A stretch of DNA of 64,000 bases, from assembly GCF_900496995.4 (NCBI RefSeq), contig NC_044018.1:26814001-26878000 (forward strand), read 5' to 3'. The stretch is from Aquila chrysaetos chrysaetos. Lineage: Eukaryota > Chordata > Aves > Accipitriformes > Accipitridae. Both the position numbers and the translations under genes were made by a program. This document shows, piece by piece, positions 46,051 through 58,525 of this stretch; the first letter of the stretch is position 1, and every line of letters starts with the position of its first letter. Under the pieces are notes generated by a model. That model worked only from the letters and a program-made list of their open reading frames with translations, was not told the DNA's origin and did not search any database.

Positions 46051-49000
46051 GTAAGTGCCGGGGCAGGCGGGGAGGGAGGCAGCCCCCAGCCGCGCCGGGA
46101 CCCTCGCTTCTCCCCCGCGCCACTTCCCTCCGCGGGTTGCCCTCGCGGCTCCCTTCCCGCGCGTCTGCTCCCGGGGGGCCTCGAGGCGGGGGCGAGCAGG
46201 TACCTGCGGGGCTTCGCGCCCGCCCCGCGGCTGGGGACAGACGTCCTCGGCCCGGCTCCGGGTAGCGTGTCTGAAGCGGGGGGTGAGGCAGGGCAGCGGG
46301 GCCGGCACTGGTGAGGCGCTGAACCGGCGAGGAGACCCGCAAATGGGATGCCGTGCCGAGGTAAACAGCCGCCTGTTTGCCGAGCGGCAAGCGTTTCGTG
46401 CCGGCAGCGCTACGCGGCGGGCTGTTGACATTTCCCTTTGGGTCTGAACGGAGAAAAAGGGAAAATCGACACAGCAACAAAGCTGGTACAGAAGGAACTG
46501 GTAGAAGAGAATACACTGAGACAGGAATATTTTAATTTCTTTGATTCTCCTTTTCCCTTCTCTGCATATTGTATTCGTGCTTGTTCTCTTTAACGTCCCA
46601 CTGCTCTGAACTCATGTTCCACTGTTAGAAACACTCTGTAGGCAGTTCTGCCCAGGGTTTTGTTAGAGTAAAGTTGTCCTTTATCACTTTTCGACTATAT
46701 GTAACTACAGTTTGCCTTTCTCCTTTGGAGCTAGCTATCTTGCTGCTCTTGCAGTTGGATAGAAACCACAGCTTGGTTTCCCATTATTCATTATTATCTG
46801 CCAGATGATAATTCTGCAGTCTTGGGGGAGACACTGTAGTTCCTCTGTTCCTCAGTTCCCAATCTGCAAAATGAAGGTGCTAAAACGTCCTTTTTCCCCC
46901 CTTTTCACATTAGACAAATTCTTCAGGACAGGGAATGTTACACCTACCAAATGAATCAATAGACACCTGTACAAAAATACAGACACCTGTAGAAATCTAA
47001 ATTCATGTATCCTCATATCAAAATGGATCCCTCTAAAAGTTTTAGCTACAAACTAACTCTTAGATGCCCTGAACTCTTCTAAGTAGAAAACAGTCGCTGA
47101 GTACTCCAAACACTAGAGTAAATAACTGAAGTGAATGACTGAAGTAATAACTGTTTATTTAAGCAATTGTATCAGCTACAATGGACCAGATTCTGCAATC
47201 ATATGGGCCAGTTTGTTTCATGTAGGCTTGCCATGGTACACCCCCTGTGTACTGCTGACGAAACAAAAGATCCATCCATAATATGCCATTAGATCTGGAG
47301 AAGCCCTTTCTTAGACTGAATTAGCTTCAATCAAATATTATGCCACTCGGCTCTTTATTTTGCAAAAGCATCTCCTCCTTTTGGGGGGCACAGTTTCCAG
47401 GTGGGTTCAAAATAAACACACTCTGAAATAATCTTAACAAAGGAGCAGGAGCTTCTAATTGGCTGCTCAATCAGTCCTACTTTGATTATTCATTTTCAGC
47501 CAGTGGTTCTGAAAAGCAGTCTTAACAGGAGGGACACAGTACAGAGTCTTTGTGCTGCGGATCCTAATCGGATGTGTAAATCTTCCGTTGTGTTAGTACC
47601 TACAAAATAGCTAAATGGTCATCCAGCAAAATACCCTTTCTTAAAAAGTTCCTGGGTTTGTAATTCTGTATTGTCTTATATAGAGAGTCATTTTCACCTG
47701 TAAGGTATTTGGCAACATTTTTTTCTCTGTCATCCAAATAAATAGTGAGTAATTTCACAATTACAGACAACTTTTGGAGACAGTCCCAGGAATAACATGT
47801 TGTCATAATGAGCCAAAATTGTCTCTTTGGATGGGCCAGCTGCACATTCCTCAATGTCAAGTGGCAGGAGCCCTTTCTATCGATCAGTCTCCCAGGCTGA
47901 CCGACAGAAGCAGCCTAAAAGAGTGTTTCAGGCTGGAAATCACAGATCTCTCAACCAACCCTGCATAGATCAGAGAACTGGCAGGAATAAGCACAACTGG
48001 GGAAGGATTAGCACCAGCTATGGTAAGCACATGTGGCCTCTTTTGTGTCTCTGAGGCACACCAAATGCTATTACACCTGTCAGTTATAAAGTATTAAATG
48101 TTGCTTAATCTTTAACAACATGTCTCCAGAAAGTGTTCCGTACAGCAGCACTGTTATATCACAGGTAAGCATCATTTCCAGAATGGATGGCATCACCTCT
48201 AAACAGTAGTGGCTCTTTAAGATTATTAAGAGTGGTATTTGATATTTATTTTCTTATTTCCCAAATGTACCATTGGAAATGTTTCATTTCTCTGGATGGA
48301 GTCTGGACAAGTCCTGAAGGAATATTTCATGCCTCTTGCAGATGATGTTTAAGGAATTAAACAGTGCTGGAAACTCCTCAAATTCCATACGAACTTACCT
48401 GAACATCAGGAAAAAAAGGAGACTTGGTCTGGGACATGCCGTGTCCTTCAATACCTAAGGAAAACACTTCCATCAGGTGTTCAGCAGCTAGTTTGATAAG
48501 GCCTGAAATCAGTGTCTGAAACTTAACTTTATAGAAAATTAAGACACATGGTTACAAATTAGAGGTTGTGTTACCATGGGAATGTTGATGAAAGAGCTAA
48601 ACCCCAACTGATTTGGCTTTTCTTAGCAAGGCAATTTAATTTTCTGCTGATAAGCCAGAGGTGGTGCTGATTTAAAATTCTTTACCTTGAAACCTCCGTA
48701 TCAGTCTTCAGTTTCAGAACTTTTTTATGCAATTAAATTGGCTTTTAGGTTCAGTGCACTCAGGGAAGCAGACAAAGACATAAATGTGGGGGTTGCTTTC
48801 AAGAAATGATGCATCTGTGAAGTAAAAACAAAGAAGGTGAAGAGTACTGTATTATGAAAGAAAATCTCATTTATTACCTAACAGGTGTGTAGCTGTCAAA
48901 GCTCTTTCACATGGTCTATTTATAGGAATTCCTGTGTAGTCTCTAGCTTGATGAAATTGCAGTCCAAGTAAAATGCTGTTTCCTCTGAATTTTATACTGT

Positions 49001-49327
49001 CTTCCTTTCTATAATTTATTATGGATCTCAGAACTGCAGTCACTTCTATTTATCTATAGACTGATGTATAGCTATGGTTGATGTTACAGTACTGGAGTAA
49101 AAACAATACAAAATATGCCACACAGCAAAGTTGAAAATTTAAAATTTAAATTTAATTTTCCAGTTGTGAAACTGAGGAAAAGTTTTATTCTGTTAAAAAG
49201 TAACTTGGTAGAAAATGTGAATCTATAGATAAACTACAGTAAATTATATTGTTATAATCTAAGTGTAAATGAAAAGGTCAGTACAATATCTATTGTATTA
49301 AATAGTCATTATATTCTGTTTTTACAG
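46051..49327 (+). other. GFRAL: GFRAL intron 1
   Basis: 3.3 kb with a MIR-like fragment at 46816-46890. Nothing else is recognised; the small open frames near 47.6-48.0 kb lack any support. Confidence 0.75.
46816..46890 (+). repeat. MIR-like SINE fragment
   Basis: CTTGGGGGAGACACTGTAGT followed by TTCCTCAGTTCCCAATCTGC and AAAATGAAGGTGCTAA follows the MIR core (cttgggcaagtcact...cctcagtttccccatctgtaaaatggg). Confidence 0.6.
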
Positions 49328-49462
49328 TGTTGTTCATGTACTTCACAAGTATATCTACTGCCCAGACTACTGACTGCCTGCAACTGAGGGAGCAATGTAT
49401 AAATGCTGCAAATGGATGTGAGAGCATCTGGAATGTTGTTGAAGATGTCTGTAATATTTCAG
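49328..49462 (+). CDS. GFRAL: GFRAL exon 2 (signal peptide end, first half of domain 1)
   Basis: Residues 8-52 plus the first base of G53. The acceptor is TTTTTACAG|TG and the donor G|GTAATT at 49463. It encodes the remainder of the signal peptide and TTDCLQLREQCINAANGC..., which aligns with the first cysteine-rich part of mammalian GFRAL (C-x6-C spacing, ANGC motif, VxEDxCN). Confidence 0.93.
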
Positions 49463-49829
49463 GTAATTCTTTATGGTGTAGACAGCTTTCTTTTGAATTG
49501 CTGAATGGTTGCATATTCAGAGTTTATCATAATATTGCTGTGGTAAATGAATGAAGTCAGAGAGATTTCAAAGAGAAAATGATGGCAAAACACAGTCAAC
49601 TTCTGAAATCCTTGGCAATGGCCAATACTATTTTCAGTAACAGTCACACTGTCTCTTCAATAAGGTGATAGAAATTTCTGGGCTATGAACAAAGTCAGAG
49701 TCTGAACCAACTCAAGAAGTCTAAATTCAGCAGAAATTATGCTCTTGTGGGATCCTGTTAAAGCCAGCATGCAGCTGGAAAAGAAAGTTCCAACCTTGTT
49801 TTCACAATTCAGAGGAGTTTATCTGTGCC

Positions 49830-49975
49830 CTCTCTGGCAGTGTTCAAGGCTGGGCTGGATGGGGCTTTGAGCAACCTGGTCTAGTGGCAGGTCTTCCTGC
49901 CCATGGCAGTGGGGTTGGAACTGGATGATCTTTAAGGTCCCTTCCAACCCAAACCATTCTATGATTCTATGATCT
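49830..49975 (+). mobile_element. CR1 LINE 3' end
   Basis: GTTCAAGGCTGGGCTGGATG followed by GGGCTTTGAGCAACCTGGTC and CCATTCTATGATTCTATGA is a well-preserved sense CR1 3' end with the ATTCTATG tail repeat. Good preservation suggests a relatively young insertion. Confidence 0.93.
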
Positions 49976-50116
49976 TGCACGATACCAAAACAATGTAGTA
50001 GTTACTTAGAGTAATTTCCAAATGTTGTATTAGAATAAGAAACAAATCAAATAAAGCATGCCTCAAAGAGAGCTGTGTTGTAGAGAGGCACATTGTATTT
50101 ACTCAGTGAATAGTAC

Positions 50117-50691
50117 TGTCCTGGTTTCAGCTGGGATAGTGCTATGGTATAGTAGCTGGTATAGTGCTATGTTTTGGATTCAGTACGAGAAGAATGTTGA
50201 TAACACTGATGTTTTCAGTTGTTGCTAAGTAGTGTTTAGTCTAAAGTCAAGGATTTTTCAGCTTCTCATGCCTCGCCAGCAAGAAGGCTGGAGGGGCACA
50301 AGAAGTTGGCACAGGACACAGCCAGGGCACCTGACCCCAACTGGCCAAAGGGGTATTCCATACCATGGGACGTCATGTCCAGTATATAAATTGGGGGGGG
50401 TGGGGAGATCGCCCCTCAGGAACTAACTGGGCGTTGGTCAGTGGGTGGTGAGCAACTGCATTGTGCATCACTTGTATATTCCAATCCTTTTATTATTACT
50501 GTTGTAATTTTTTTATTGTTATCATTATCATTATTAGTTTCTTCCTTTCTGTTCTATTAAACTGTTCTTATCTCAATCCATGAGTTTTACTTTTTTTTTT
50601 TTTGATTCTCTTCCCCATGCCACTGGGTTGGGGGGGAAGTGAGTGAGTGGCTGCGTGGTGCTTAGTTGCTGGCTGGGGTTAAACCATGGCA
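50117..50691 (+). mobile_element. Solo LTR copy B, ERVL-like
   Basis: Starts TGTCCTGGTTTCAGCTGGGA and ends GGGGTTAAACCATGGCA. Flanks are AGTAC (50112-50116) and GGTAC (50692-50696), a 5-bp target duplication with one change. It contains the shared CCAGCAAGAAGGCTGGAGG and TATTAAACTGTTCTTATC blocks. No internal viral genes are present. It is in sense orientation in GFRAL intron 2. Confidence 0.88.
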
Positions 50692-53109
50692 GGTACCAAC
50701 ATGTCAGAGTGATTCACTTGCAGGGAGTGATGGTTCAATAAAGTGTAGGTTACGATGTGACTAAGCCTCCTTGAATTGTTAAACAGATTCTCACATAAAT
50801 GAAAGCAGAAAAAGCAGTCTCTGTCTCTTTTTCATTGCACTTTCAATGCTTGGTGCACCATTTCCAAGTAAAGTATGTTTTAAGTGGGGGAAGACCAGGT
50901 ATTATAAGTTTGACCTGAAACTCATCCTAATCTCTGTTGTCATTCAGGTGAAAATGTTCCTTTCTCTGAAGGCCTATTATCTTCTTGAACAAATCTTGGG
51001 TATCAGTCACCATCTGTCTCTTTCTTTAAATCCCTCCAAGACCTTGGTGTTAAATGATGAGTATTCACTTGCCAGGTGCTGTGAATATGGAAGAAGAAGA
51101 GAAGCAGTACAGTGTGGTAGTGTCATTAGACCAAGCTAGTAATGACACCTTTGTTGACTGATAAAAGTCAAGGGCCTTGATTTGCCAAGGCTACATCAGT
51201 ACTAGCAAATAAAATGGGCCAGGGACTATTTTCTGGCCCCGAGTTCAACTGTCATGGGGCAGCATGCATCCATACAACTAAACTGTCTTACCCCCATGGT
51301 GGCTGCACAAAACTGCCTTTTAGGAGTGACTCCAGGCCAGCGCTGTCTTCACGGTCCAGCTGGCTCAGTCCAGACCAGCTACCATGCAGAAATGCAGCAG
51401 TACAGATGCAGTCACTTGCTATTAGCCTAGCACATGTCTTGATCCTGTTCATAAATGCAGCCAAGGGTATTTAAGTACATAACTGCCATTTCTAGTAACT
51501 TAATTCCGTAAGGCAGGTTCTCCGTCACTGGGAATCAGAGGTTTATATATACCTCCACAGAAACCTCCCTTCTCCTTATATTGACTATATTTGAACAAAA
51601 CCAGCCACATCCTGATGCCATAATCTGTTCTGAGCCTCAGCTGCAGCAGAGTTGGTAAAGTGAATATCCCTCTGCCTGTCTTGATATCAGGACCTAGTCT
51701 CACATTTGGTCTGTGTGAGAAGCTAGGCAGCAGAAGATGCTGCCTGACTTCATGGTCAATAGTCCCTTGCTAGAATATTCACCTGCAGTGTGGGCTACCT
51801 GAATGCTTCTGTCTGTCTGATTTTTTGCAGAGATTTGAACCCAAGTGTCCCAAGTCACAAGTCAGTATTTAAAATAATTAGAACAGAAAATTCTCTGAGG
51901 GGTCCTTCTTAGTGTGTCCTGTTCCAGATACATATCTGCTTTCCATAGAATGTCTGAATACTTTGAAGAACAGAGTAAATAAAAAATAAATTATAACCTA
52001 ATGGTTACAACAGTCCCCAAAGGAACTGGGTTTCAGCTCATGTTCTATCAAGTTTTTAAATATTTTATGTGAAGTGGAACAGTTTCAAAAGATGGCTGCT
52101 GTTTGAAAAAAAGCATTGGAATATGCAGTACTTTCAGGCTCAAGACAGTGACCTAAAGATGAGCTCTGTAGAACCAAACCTCCTCCCCAAATCAGAAGTT
52201 GAATTTGCTTCTCTCACATCATTCACAAAGGCATTAGCACCAAGACTACTTGACATAAAGATCGGGATTTATACTGTAGCCTATTCTTCATCATACCCTG
52301 CAACCAGATGAAGTGGGCCAGCATGATGACTTCTGTGGTCTCCCCTTCGGATTTATTGCATTGTCCCATAATATGCCATTTCCCTCACTTATTGTCCTAT
52401 GTGCTTATTCATTGGTATTAATGGTATTTATAACTGGGTCAGAGAAACCTTCTGAAAATAAATTCTTCTTGTTTGATTTTGCATCTGTAGATTTCCTTAG
52501 GATAATAGCCTTTGGCAAGGACTCTCCAACATTGCAGGGCACTCAGATATTGTGTTGGGTCTAGGACAAATCATTCTAAATGTGCTTATTAGGTGTGATG
52601 ACCCCGGAGGCTGTAAACCCATAGTCAGACAGCTGATGGTACCTCCCAGAGAGCCCACAGAAACAGTGACAGAAAATCTACCAGCATTATTAGTAAGAAT
52701 AACATTATACTGTATGTCAAGAGTACTCTACATGTGCAAGACTGAAAACTTCATGGATGAGCTGTAGGAATGGAAAAGGCCCTTCAGTGCTGAGCATGAA
52801 TGTGTTGGAGTCAATAGGCAATGGGGCAAATATTCCTTTTGATAGTTTCTCTATGAAAAACCTAACTACAAATGATAATTACACTCCTACACTGCGGTAT
52901 GAGCTCAATAACTCAGTCCCTCAGGCTGTAACCTCCAAGTTAAATATGTGCATTATCAAATCCTCCATCTTTTGTTCTTCAGAGCAGGTCTGGGTACACT
53001 CTCCGGATGACTGCATAAGTCACTCCTTTCTCTGTCAAACTGTCCATCACTGCTCCCTTACTACTACAGCAGCATTTTCAGAGTCTCAGTTTATAGTTCT
53101 CTGAGTCCA

Positions 53110-53545
53110 GTCCTTCTTCCACTTGCTCTTCTCTTCTGCCATTAGACCACTGTCATATTAAAAAAGTTTTTTCTGACCTTTGCATGGAATTTCTTGTACT
53201 TCAGTTTGTACCTCTTGTCCTGTCACTGAGGAGTCTGTCCCTGCCTTATTCACTCCCCTCTCAGCAGGTATTTATACAGATGGATACATTTATTGGTACG
53301 CCCCTGAGCCTTCTGTCCTCCAGGCTGAGCAATCCCAGCTCTCTCAGCCTCTCCTTGTAGGACAGATGCTTCAGTCCATTAATCACATCTGTGGCACTCT
53401 GCAGGAGCCAGTCCAGTATGCCCATGTCCCTCTTGTCCTCAGGAGCCCAGCACTGGACACAGCACTCCACATGTGGTGTCACCAGTGCTAGAAGGGAAAA
53501 CCAGTAATTTCCTCTGCAGTCCTCTGATGCAGTTCCCACTGATGA
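53110..53545 (-). pseudogene. CR1 LINE ORF2 relic
   Basis: The minus-strand frame (53261-53539) carries the CR1 ORF2 C-terminal pattern: LKHLSYKERLRELGLLSLED with RRLRG after it. On the + strand the text CCAGGCTGAGCAATCCCAGC and CTCTCAGCCTCTCCTTGTAG is the usual antisense CR1. Gaps and frame changes show it is dead. The borders are approximate. Confidence 0.8.
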
Positions 53546-54316
53546 CTGAAGAGCTGACTGTGCAAGAACAGATTATCACCATGGAAGTGTCAGCTTCTAC
53601 TATGTCATGCTTCTACCTGTGGTCCCATGTACATAAATTATGTACATATAAATAAATCAAATTATGAATAATAGCTACCAAGCATTAGGTCAGAGAGCAT
53701 TTTTTTGTAAATGTCTTGGAAGAATATGCATAAGGTAAAATATATTACCTAGAACTAATCAATGGTAAAGCAACAATAACTGAAAACCAGCAATAAAATA
53801 TTTTCTACTGTTCATCACAGCTGAATCAACACAGTGTACAAACAGACCAATACTGATAATAGGTTATTTCTACACACCTTTCAAGGGGCCAGGCAAGGGA
53901 ACCCCATAAATCTGATGTGCTTCCCAATTCTGTCTATGCCCTTTGTATAGGACAACCTGTCTCTCACCCCCTGGTTGTCAGGTGCTGTGATTCAGCACAG
54001 TGGGTTCGCAGCACACAGGACCACTATGAACACAGCCCCTGTACCTGACTCCTAACAACAATTTGTTAGTGTCATGAAGACAGATGAGCTAAGTGAGGCT
54101 GGGGTGCAGCATAAAATATACCAGGATTTGTGTTTCTTATTCTCCTGCCTCTACTCACCTCCACCCTTGAAGTGTCCTCAGGACCTTGAAGAAGACAGTC
54201 ATAAATTTTGCAAATTAGCTGATTTTTGTACAAGCCCCTCTTGATCTTTGTTGTTCTTTTTCTACCCCTGGAATTTGTCCTCCTGAAATTACCTCCTGAA
54301 ATTCTTTTATTATCCC

Positions 54317-54907
54317 TGTTGTGGTTTAACCACAGCCAGCAACTAAGCACCACGCCGCTGCTCGCTCTCTTCTGCCCACCCAGTGCGATGGGGGAGAGAA
54401 TTGGGGAAAAAAAGTAAAACTTGTGGGTTGAGATAAGAACAGTTTAATAGGACAGAAAGGAAGAAAAAATAATGATAATAATAACAATAAAAAATTGACA
54501 ATAATAATCACAATAAAAGAACTGGAATATACAAAAAAAGTGATGCACAATGCAGTTGCTCACCACCCACTGATCAATGCCCAGTTAGTTCCAGAGCAGG
54601 AATCCACCCCCCAGGCCAGCTCCCCCCAGTTTATATACTGGACATGACGTCACATGGTATGGAATACCCCTTTGGCCGGTTGGGGTCAGGTGCCCTGGCT
54701 GTGTCCTGTGCCAACTTCTTGTGCCCCTCCAGCCTTCTTGCTGGCTGGGCATGAGAAGCTGAAAAATCCTTGACTTAGTTGAAACACTACTTAGCAACAA
54801 CTGAAAACATCAGTGTGTTATCAACATTCTTCTCGTACTGAATCCAAAACATAACACTCTACCAGCTGCTAGAAAGAAAATTAACTATCCCAGCTGAAAC
54901 CAGGACA
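54317..54907 (-). mobile_element. Solo LTR copy C, ERVL-like
   Basis: Antisense copy: begins TGTTGTGGTTTAACC and ends CCCAGCTGAAACCAGGACA. It has a perfect 5-bp target duplication ATCCC (54312-54316 and 54908-54912). It is clearly the same family as the copies at 12289 and 50117 and lies inverted relative to copy B, 3.6 kb away. Confidence 0.9.
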
Positions 54908-56871
54908 ATCCCTTACTCACTTGATAAAATATAGAGTAGAATATCCACCCACCCACCTCCATGGGCCTCCATAGTTCCCATGTCGCCACTTACTTTGCAC
55001 CCTGTTTTTATGACCAGGGAGTGTCCTAGGTCCATGACCTTCAGGAGATCTCCTGAGCTCCTTGGCTACTGGAAAAAGAAAGAAATGTGAGAGCTAAGGT
55101 TTAGGGTCATGCTCTACTTCTAAAAATGCAGAAGGCAAGCTGGAGATGGGGTTGGAGAGATACAGGCAAGCCCGGGCACCATCAACTTCTCCTCTGCTGG
55201 TACAAGAGGTGAAGTGGGAGCAGAGGCTGGGAACTGTAGCTCTTGCTGGACTGCGACGTCCCCCTGTAGCAGTGCACATTTTAACACATCTCCAGGCCCT
55301 CCTCAGTCAGCAACAGCAACTGGAGAAAGGGCAATGCAGACACTGTTTGAAAAAGGATTTGGGGGTGGCAGGACGGGGACGTGCACTCTGGAATAGCTGA
55401 TACTCATTCCTTCAGGCACAGGCAAAATGCACTGCTTCCTCTTGCAGGCCTTCACCTAGACTGCCTTCCGCTGCTGTTTGTGTCAACAACATATAAATGA
55501 CATTAAAACTCTGATCCCATTAAAGCTTTTCCACGGTAGCAGTGACACATGGCTGCTAGCGTTGCAGTTTTACTAGAGCACAGAGTCTCTGCTGCTCCAT
55601 GCTAGTCAATGGGAAAGCAGCAAGGCAGGAAGCCAGACGTCACCCTTGACAGGGTAGAGACAATAACATTTGTGCTCAGTAGATTAAAATCTATCCTCGT
55701 GCTGCCCCATGACCAGCCTGGGTCTTGTGAGGCACATGCTCCTTATCTTACATATTGTGAGATACTTAATATCTACGAGGTGAAGAGAGAAAATGTGGAA
55801 AATGTGCTGGTTTGGGGAACTGCATACCCATTTTGACAAGGTAGACCATGGCTTTCACAAAATAAAACTTTCTTAAATGGTATTTAACTGCTTCTTATGT
55901 AACTTGTAACTTTCTTAAGCAGTAATAAGTAATGACATACCTTTACAACCTTGTAATCCATAAAGTAGAGGGTTGATGGATTTACCATTATACCACAAAC
56001 TAGTACATGCTCTTTATTTTTACTATGCATACAAGGCAAATGTGATCTGACAGCCTGTGTGACTGTCATTGAGTCCAAGTACACACGCAAGCAACGGGCT
56101 TGAAACTGGACTGGCAAACTAAGGCTTCTGCACATTTTTTTTTGTGTTAACATCTCCCTTACTTTTATTATAAAAAAATTAAAAATCAGAATATTCTTGG
56201 ACTCCTTTAAATTTGTTGTCATTGCCAAACTCAGGCAGTGAAGTTGTTCGATAGGGTAGCAGTCCAAGGGCATATCCAAATGGCCAGGCATTTGTAGGCT
56301 TATGCCATCCTGACGTGAGTGAGAGATCTGAACCAGAGCTGACATCTCTCAGCATGGGGTTAACATCACCATTATCACGGGACTGAGCCTGCCCTCCGAT
56401 GTCCCCTCTCTTACTCCGTTACATGGCAGTACCTTAGCCTGCACTGTGAATTCCTGTCCCTGTACCAGGCACCTCATTTCTACACAGGACCAAGATGAGT
56501 ATCTCAGTGCCTCAGTTCAGGATGTGCTCTGTGACTCCTGTGCAGCTTTTTAGTTTGGTCTCTGTGCCTCATCTACCTAGAATAAAAGGTATGAGTTTTA
56601 GGTTTTATGTACTTTGAAAATGAGAACAGATATGCTGGCAATGGGTCAGATCAAAAAGGAGGTAATATTGTACCCACAACTTTATTATGTCACTCTGAAT
56701 ATTGTTTAAAATTTGTAAATTATGACAGGTTTTCAAAGAAAACTAAGTTCAAACTATCTTCTCTTGGCAAAACGTATTGGTTTTGTGCTTCAATTGAATT
56801 GTTTTATGTAATCATACCCCTTAAGCGTTCATAAACGTTAACAACATTACCATTTTAATGGTGAGTTCTAG

Positions 56872-57024
56872 GTAATAAATGCAAGGCAGAAGATGCTATT
56901 GGATGCAATAGAATCATCCAGGTCCTGGCTGATGAATACCCAGAATTTAAAAACTGTGTCTGCACTACAGATGATTTCTGTAACATCACGACTTTGCTTG
57001 GGAAACAGTGCAGTATTAATAAAG
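56872..57024 (+). CDS. GFRAL: GFRAL exon 3 (second half of domain 1)
   Basis: Completes G53, encodes residues 54-103 and gives the first base of E104. The acceptor is AGTTCTAG|GT and the donor AAAG|GTAACT at 57025. It contains FKNCVCTTDDFCNITTLLGK followed by QCSINK, which matches the mammalian block ending LLGKKCINK. An NIT sequon is visible. The phase 1 end lets it join either exon 4 or exon 5. Confidence 0.93.
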
Positions 57025-58525
57025 GTAACTAAACATGAAGTTTTAATTATGAAGAGCAAAAAAATATATAATTTTGTAACCCTCATTTTAACTGGGCTCA
57101 AGTTTCTTTGCATATTTCTCAAATCTGGTAATTGCCCCAAAACATTAGTTTTATCTCTTCTGTGATATTCACACTCCAACATGCATATGAAAGCAACGCC
57201 ATATCTGCTTTAAAACAAACAAAACCAAAAAAATGCATGTGAGAAATTAAAATGGTTTCTAAAGCTCTTGCTCAATCCAGTGGAAAGCAAGAGTCAAAAT
57301 ACGATGTGTGTCAAGGGCTACCTGTTGCCCAAGGAGTGAGTGCCACTGGATCTATGTTATGTATTGAGAACCACATCCAGCCACCTCGTGAATGGGGATG
57401 CACAGTTGTGCAGTTGTGTCACATTGTGTTATAGGAACATCTTCACTACATCTAGGAGAGGTTACTGGATGTGGGAAACACAGTTACTACCTTCATAAAG
57501 CTGTACATAATATATAAAATGCATCCTTTTAAAAAATTCTGTTGTAATCAATGGGCCCAACTCCTTGAAATTTATTTTTGATTATTCTGAGAACTCTTTT
57601 CCCTTCAGAAAGCCTACCTTTATAATTGAGAATTACTTGGTGCATGAAAGGCTTGCAGTTTCTGATCCAATGTCTCCTGGAGTAATGATTAGCAAAGCTG
57701 ACATAAGAGAGGTAGAATCAGCCAGCAAATGAGAGTCTGGAAAGTGAGCCGCAAGGTTGATTCCTCGCACTGATCCATCACTCCTTGCTGGCATCAATCA
57801 GCGTACATCATATAGTAGCAGAATATATGGCTTTATTGCAGAGGAAATAATAGCAGCCTGATCTGTTACTCCTTGCCCCAAACAAGAAGAGTGGGTATCT
57901 AAAACCTGACGTTGATGTCATTGAAACAGTTGCTTTTGCTTCTAGAAAAATGAAGTAATTTTATATTTTTTGCTGATTGAGATTACATTTCTGACCAGCA
58001 TAGCAAAAATTTGGATGGAGTTACACTAGTACCAGTTTTACCTACAGATGATGGCTTATCGTATCGTGAATACTTTCAGGAGTAATTCTCCCTGTCTAAC
58101 TTAAATAACCATTTTAGGTAATGAATGAACCATCTTCTGGAATTGCCATTCTCTCTTTAAAAATTATGTGTTGAATTAAGATTATAATCCATGATATGTC
58201 CAATCTGTAGGTGGTTAAAATTATGTGAGATTAATCCCTTTATGCAGTAATTTTAGTGAGGGTTTCTCGTATTACTGTTAGCAGCTGAATTGTTAAAGTG
58301 GACTGTATTATACAACTACCAGGACACAGTAAGCACGAGGAAGATTCATTAGTCTGCAAGACTCTGAAATTATGTATTTACATAAACTCAGAATGAAACT
58401 AGGCTGTTTCATTCATTTTATTGCATTAAGACAATTATCTTTTTCCTGAGTTTGTGTTGAGCTGACTAGTGATGATGCTCCATCTTTCATTTGATTTATA
58501 TCTCTGTTTGCACCTATTTGCACAG
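57025..58525 (+). other. GFRAL: GFRAL intron 3
   Basis: 1.5 kb of AT-rich intron. Nothing is recognised in it. Confidence 0.7.

Larger units (their letters stand above)
45700..46440. promoter_or_regulatory. GFRAL: CpG island at the GFRAL 5' end
   Basis: An abrupt GC- and CpG-rich block in AT-rich DNA, containing the GFRAL start codon. It includes tandem CCCCGCCCCGA units (about 45838-45873) and a GGGGCGGGGC Sp1-type box at 45961-45970, 59 bp before the ATG. I see no TATA element. Open frames on both strands across it are composition effects. Confidence 0.8.
49463..56871 (+). other. GFRAL: GFRAL intron 2 (7.4 kb)
   Basis: Contains a CR1 tail (49830-49975), solo LTR copies B and C in opposite orientation (50117-50691, 54317-54907) and a CR1 ORF2 relic (53110-53545). 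A weak MIR-like phrase lies near 51825-51870. I see nothing else of note. Confidence 0.75.

Noticed and set aside
45533..46516. Overlapping GC-rich open frames up to 271 residues near the GFRAL start
   Set aside because: Same composition effect. None has a domain, and only the short 46029-46050 frame joins in phase to a real exon.
51825..51870. MIR-like phrase AGATTTGAACCCAAGTGTCC
   Set aside because: Only about 40 bp resemble MIR and the flanks do not follow it; too short to annotate.
53180..53539. Frames of 92-103 residues on both strands
   Set aside because: Both lie in a CR1 relic; the minus frame has the CR1 ORF2 motif and the plus frame is its shadow.
55884..56345. 153-residue minus-strand frame in GFRAL intron 2
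   Set aside because: No domain, low-complexity and hydrophobic patches, and no start or splice signals that would support a gene.
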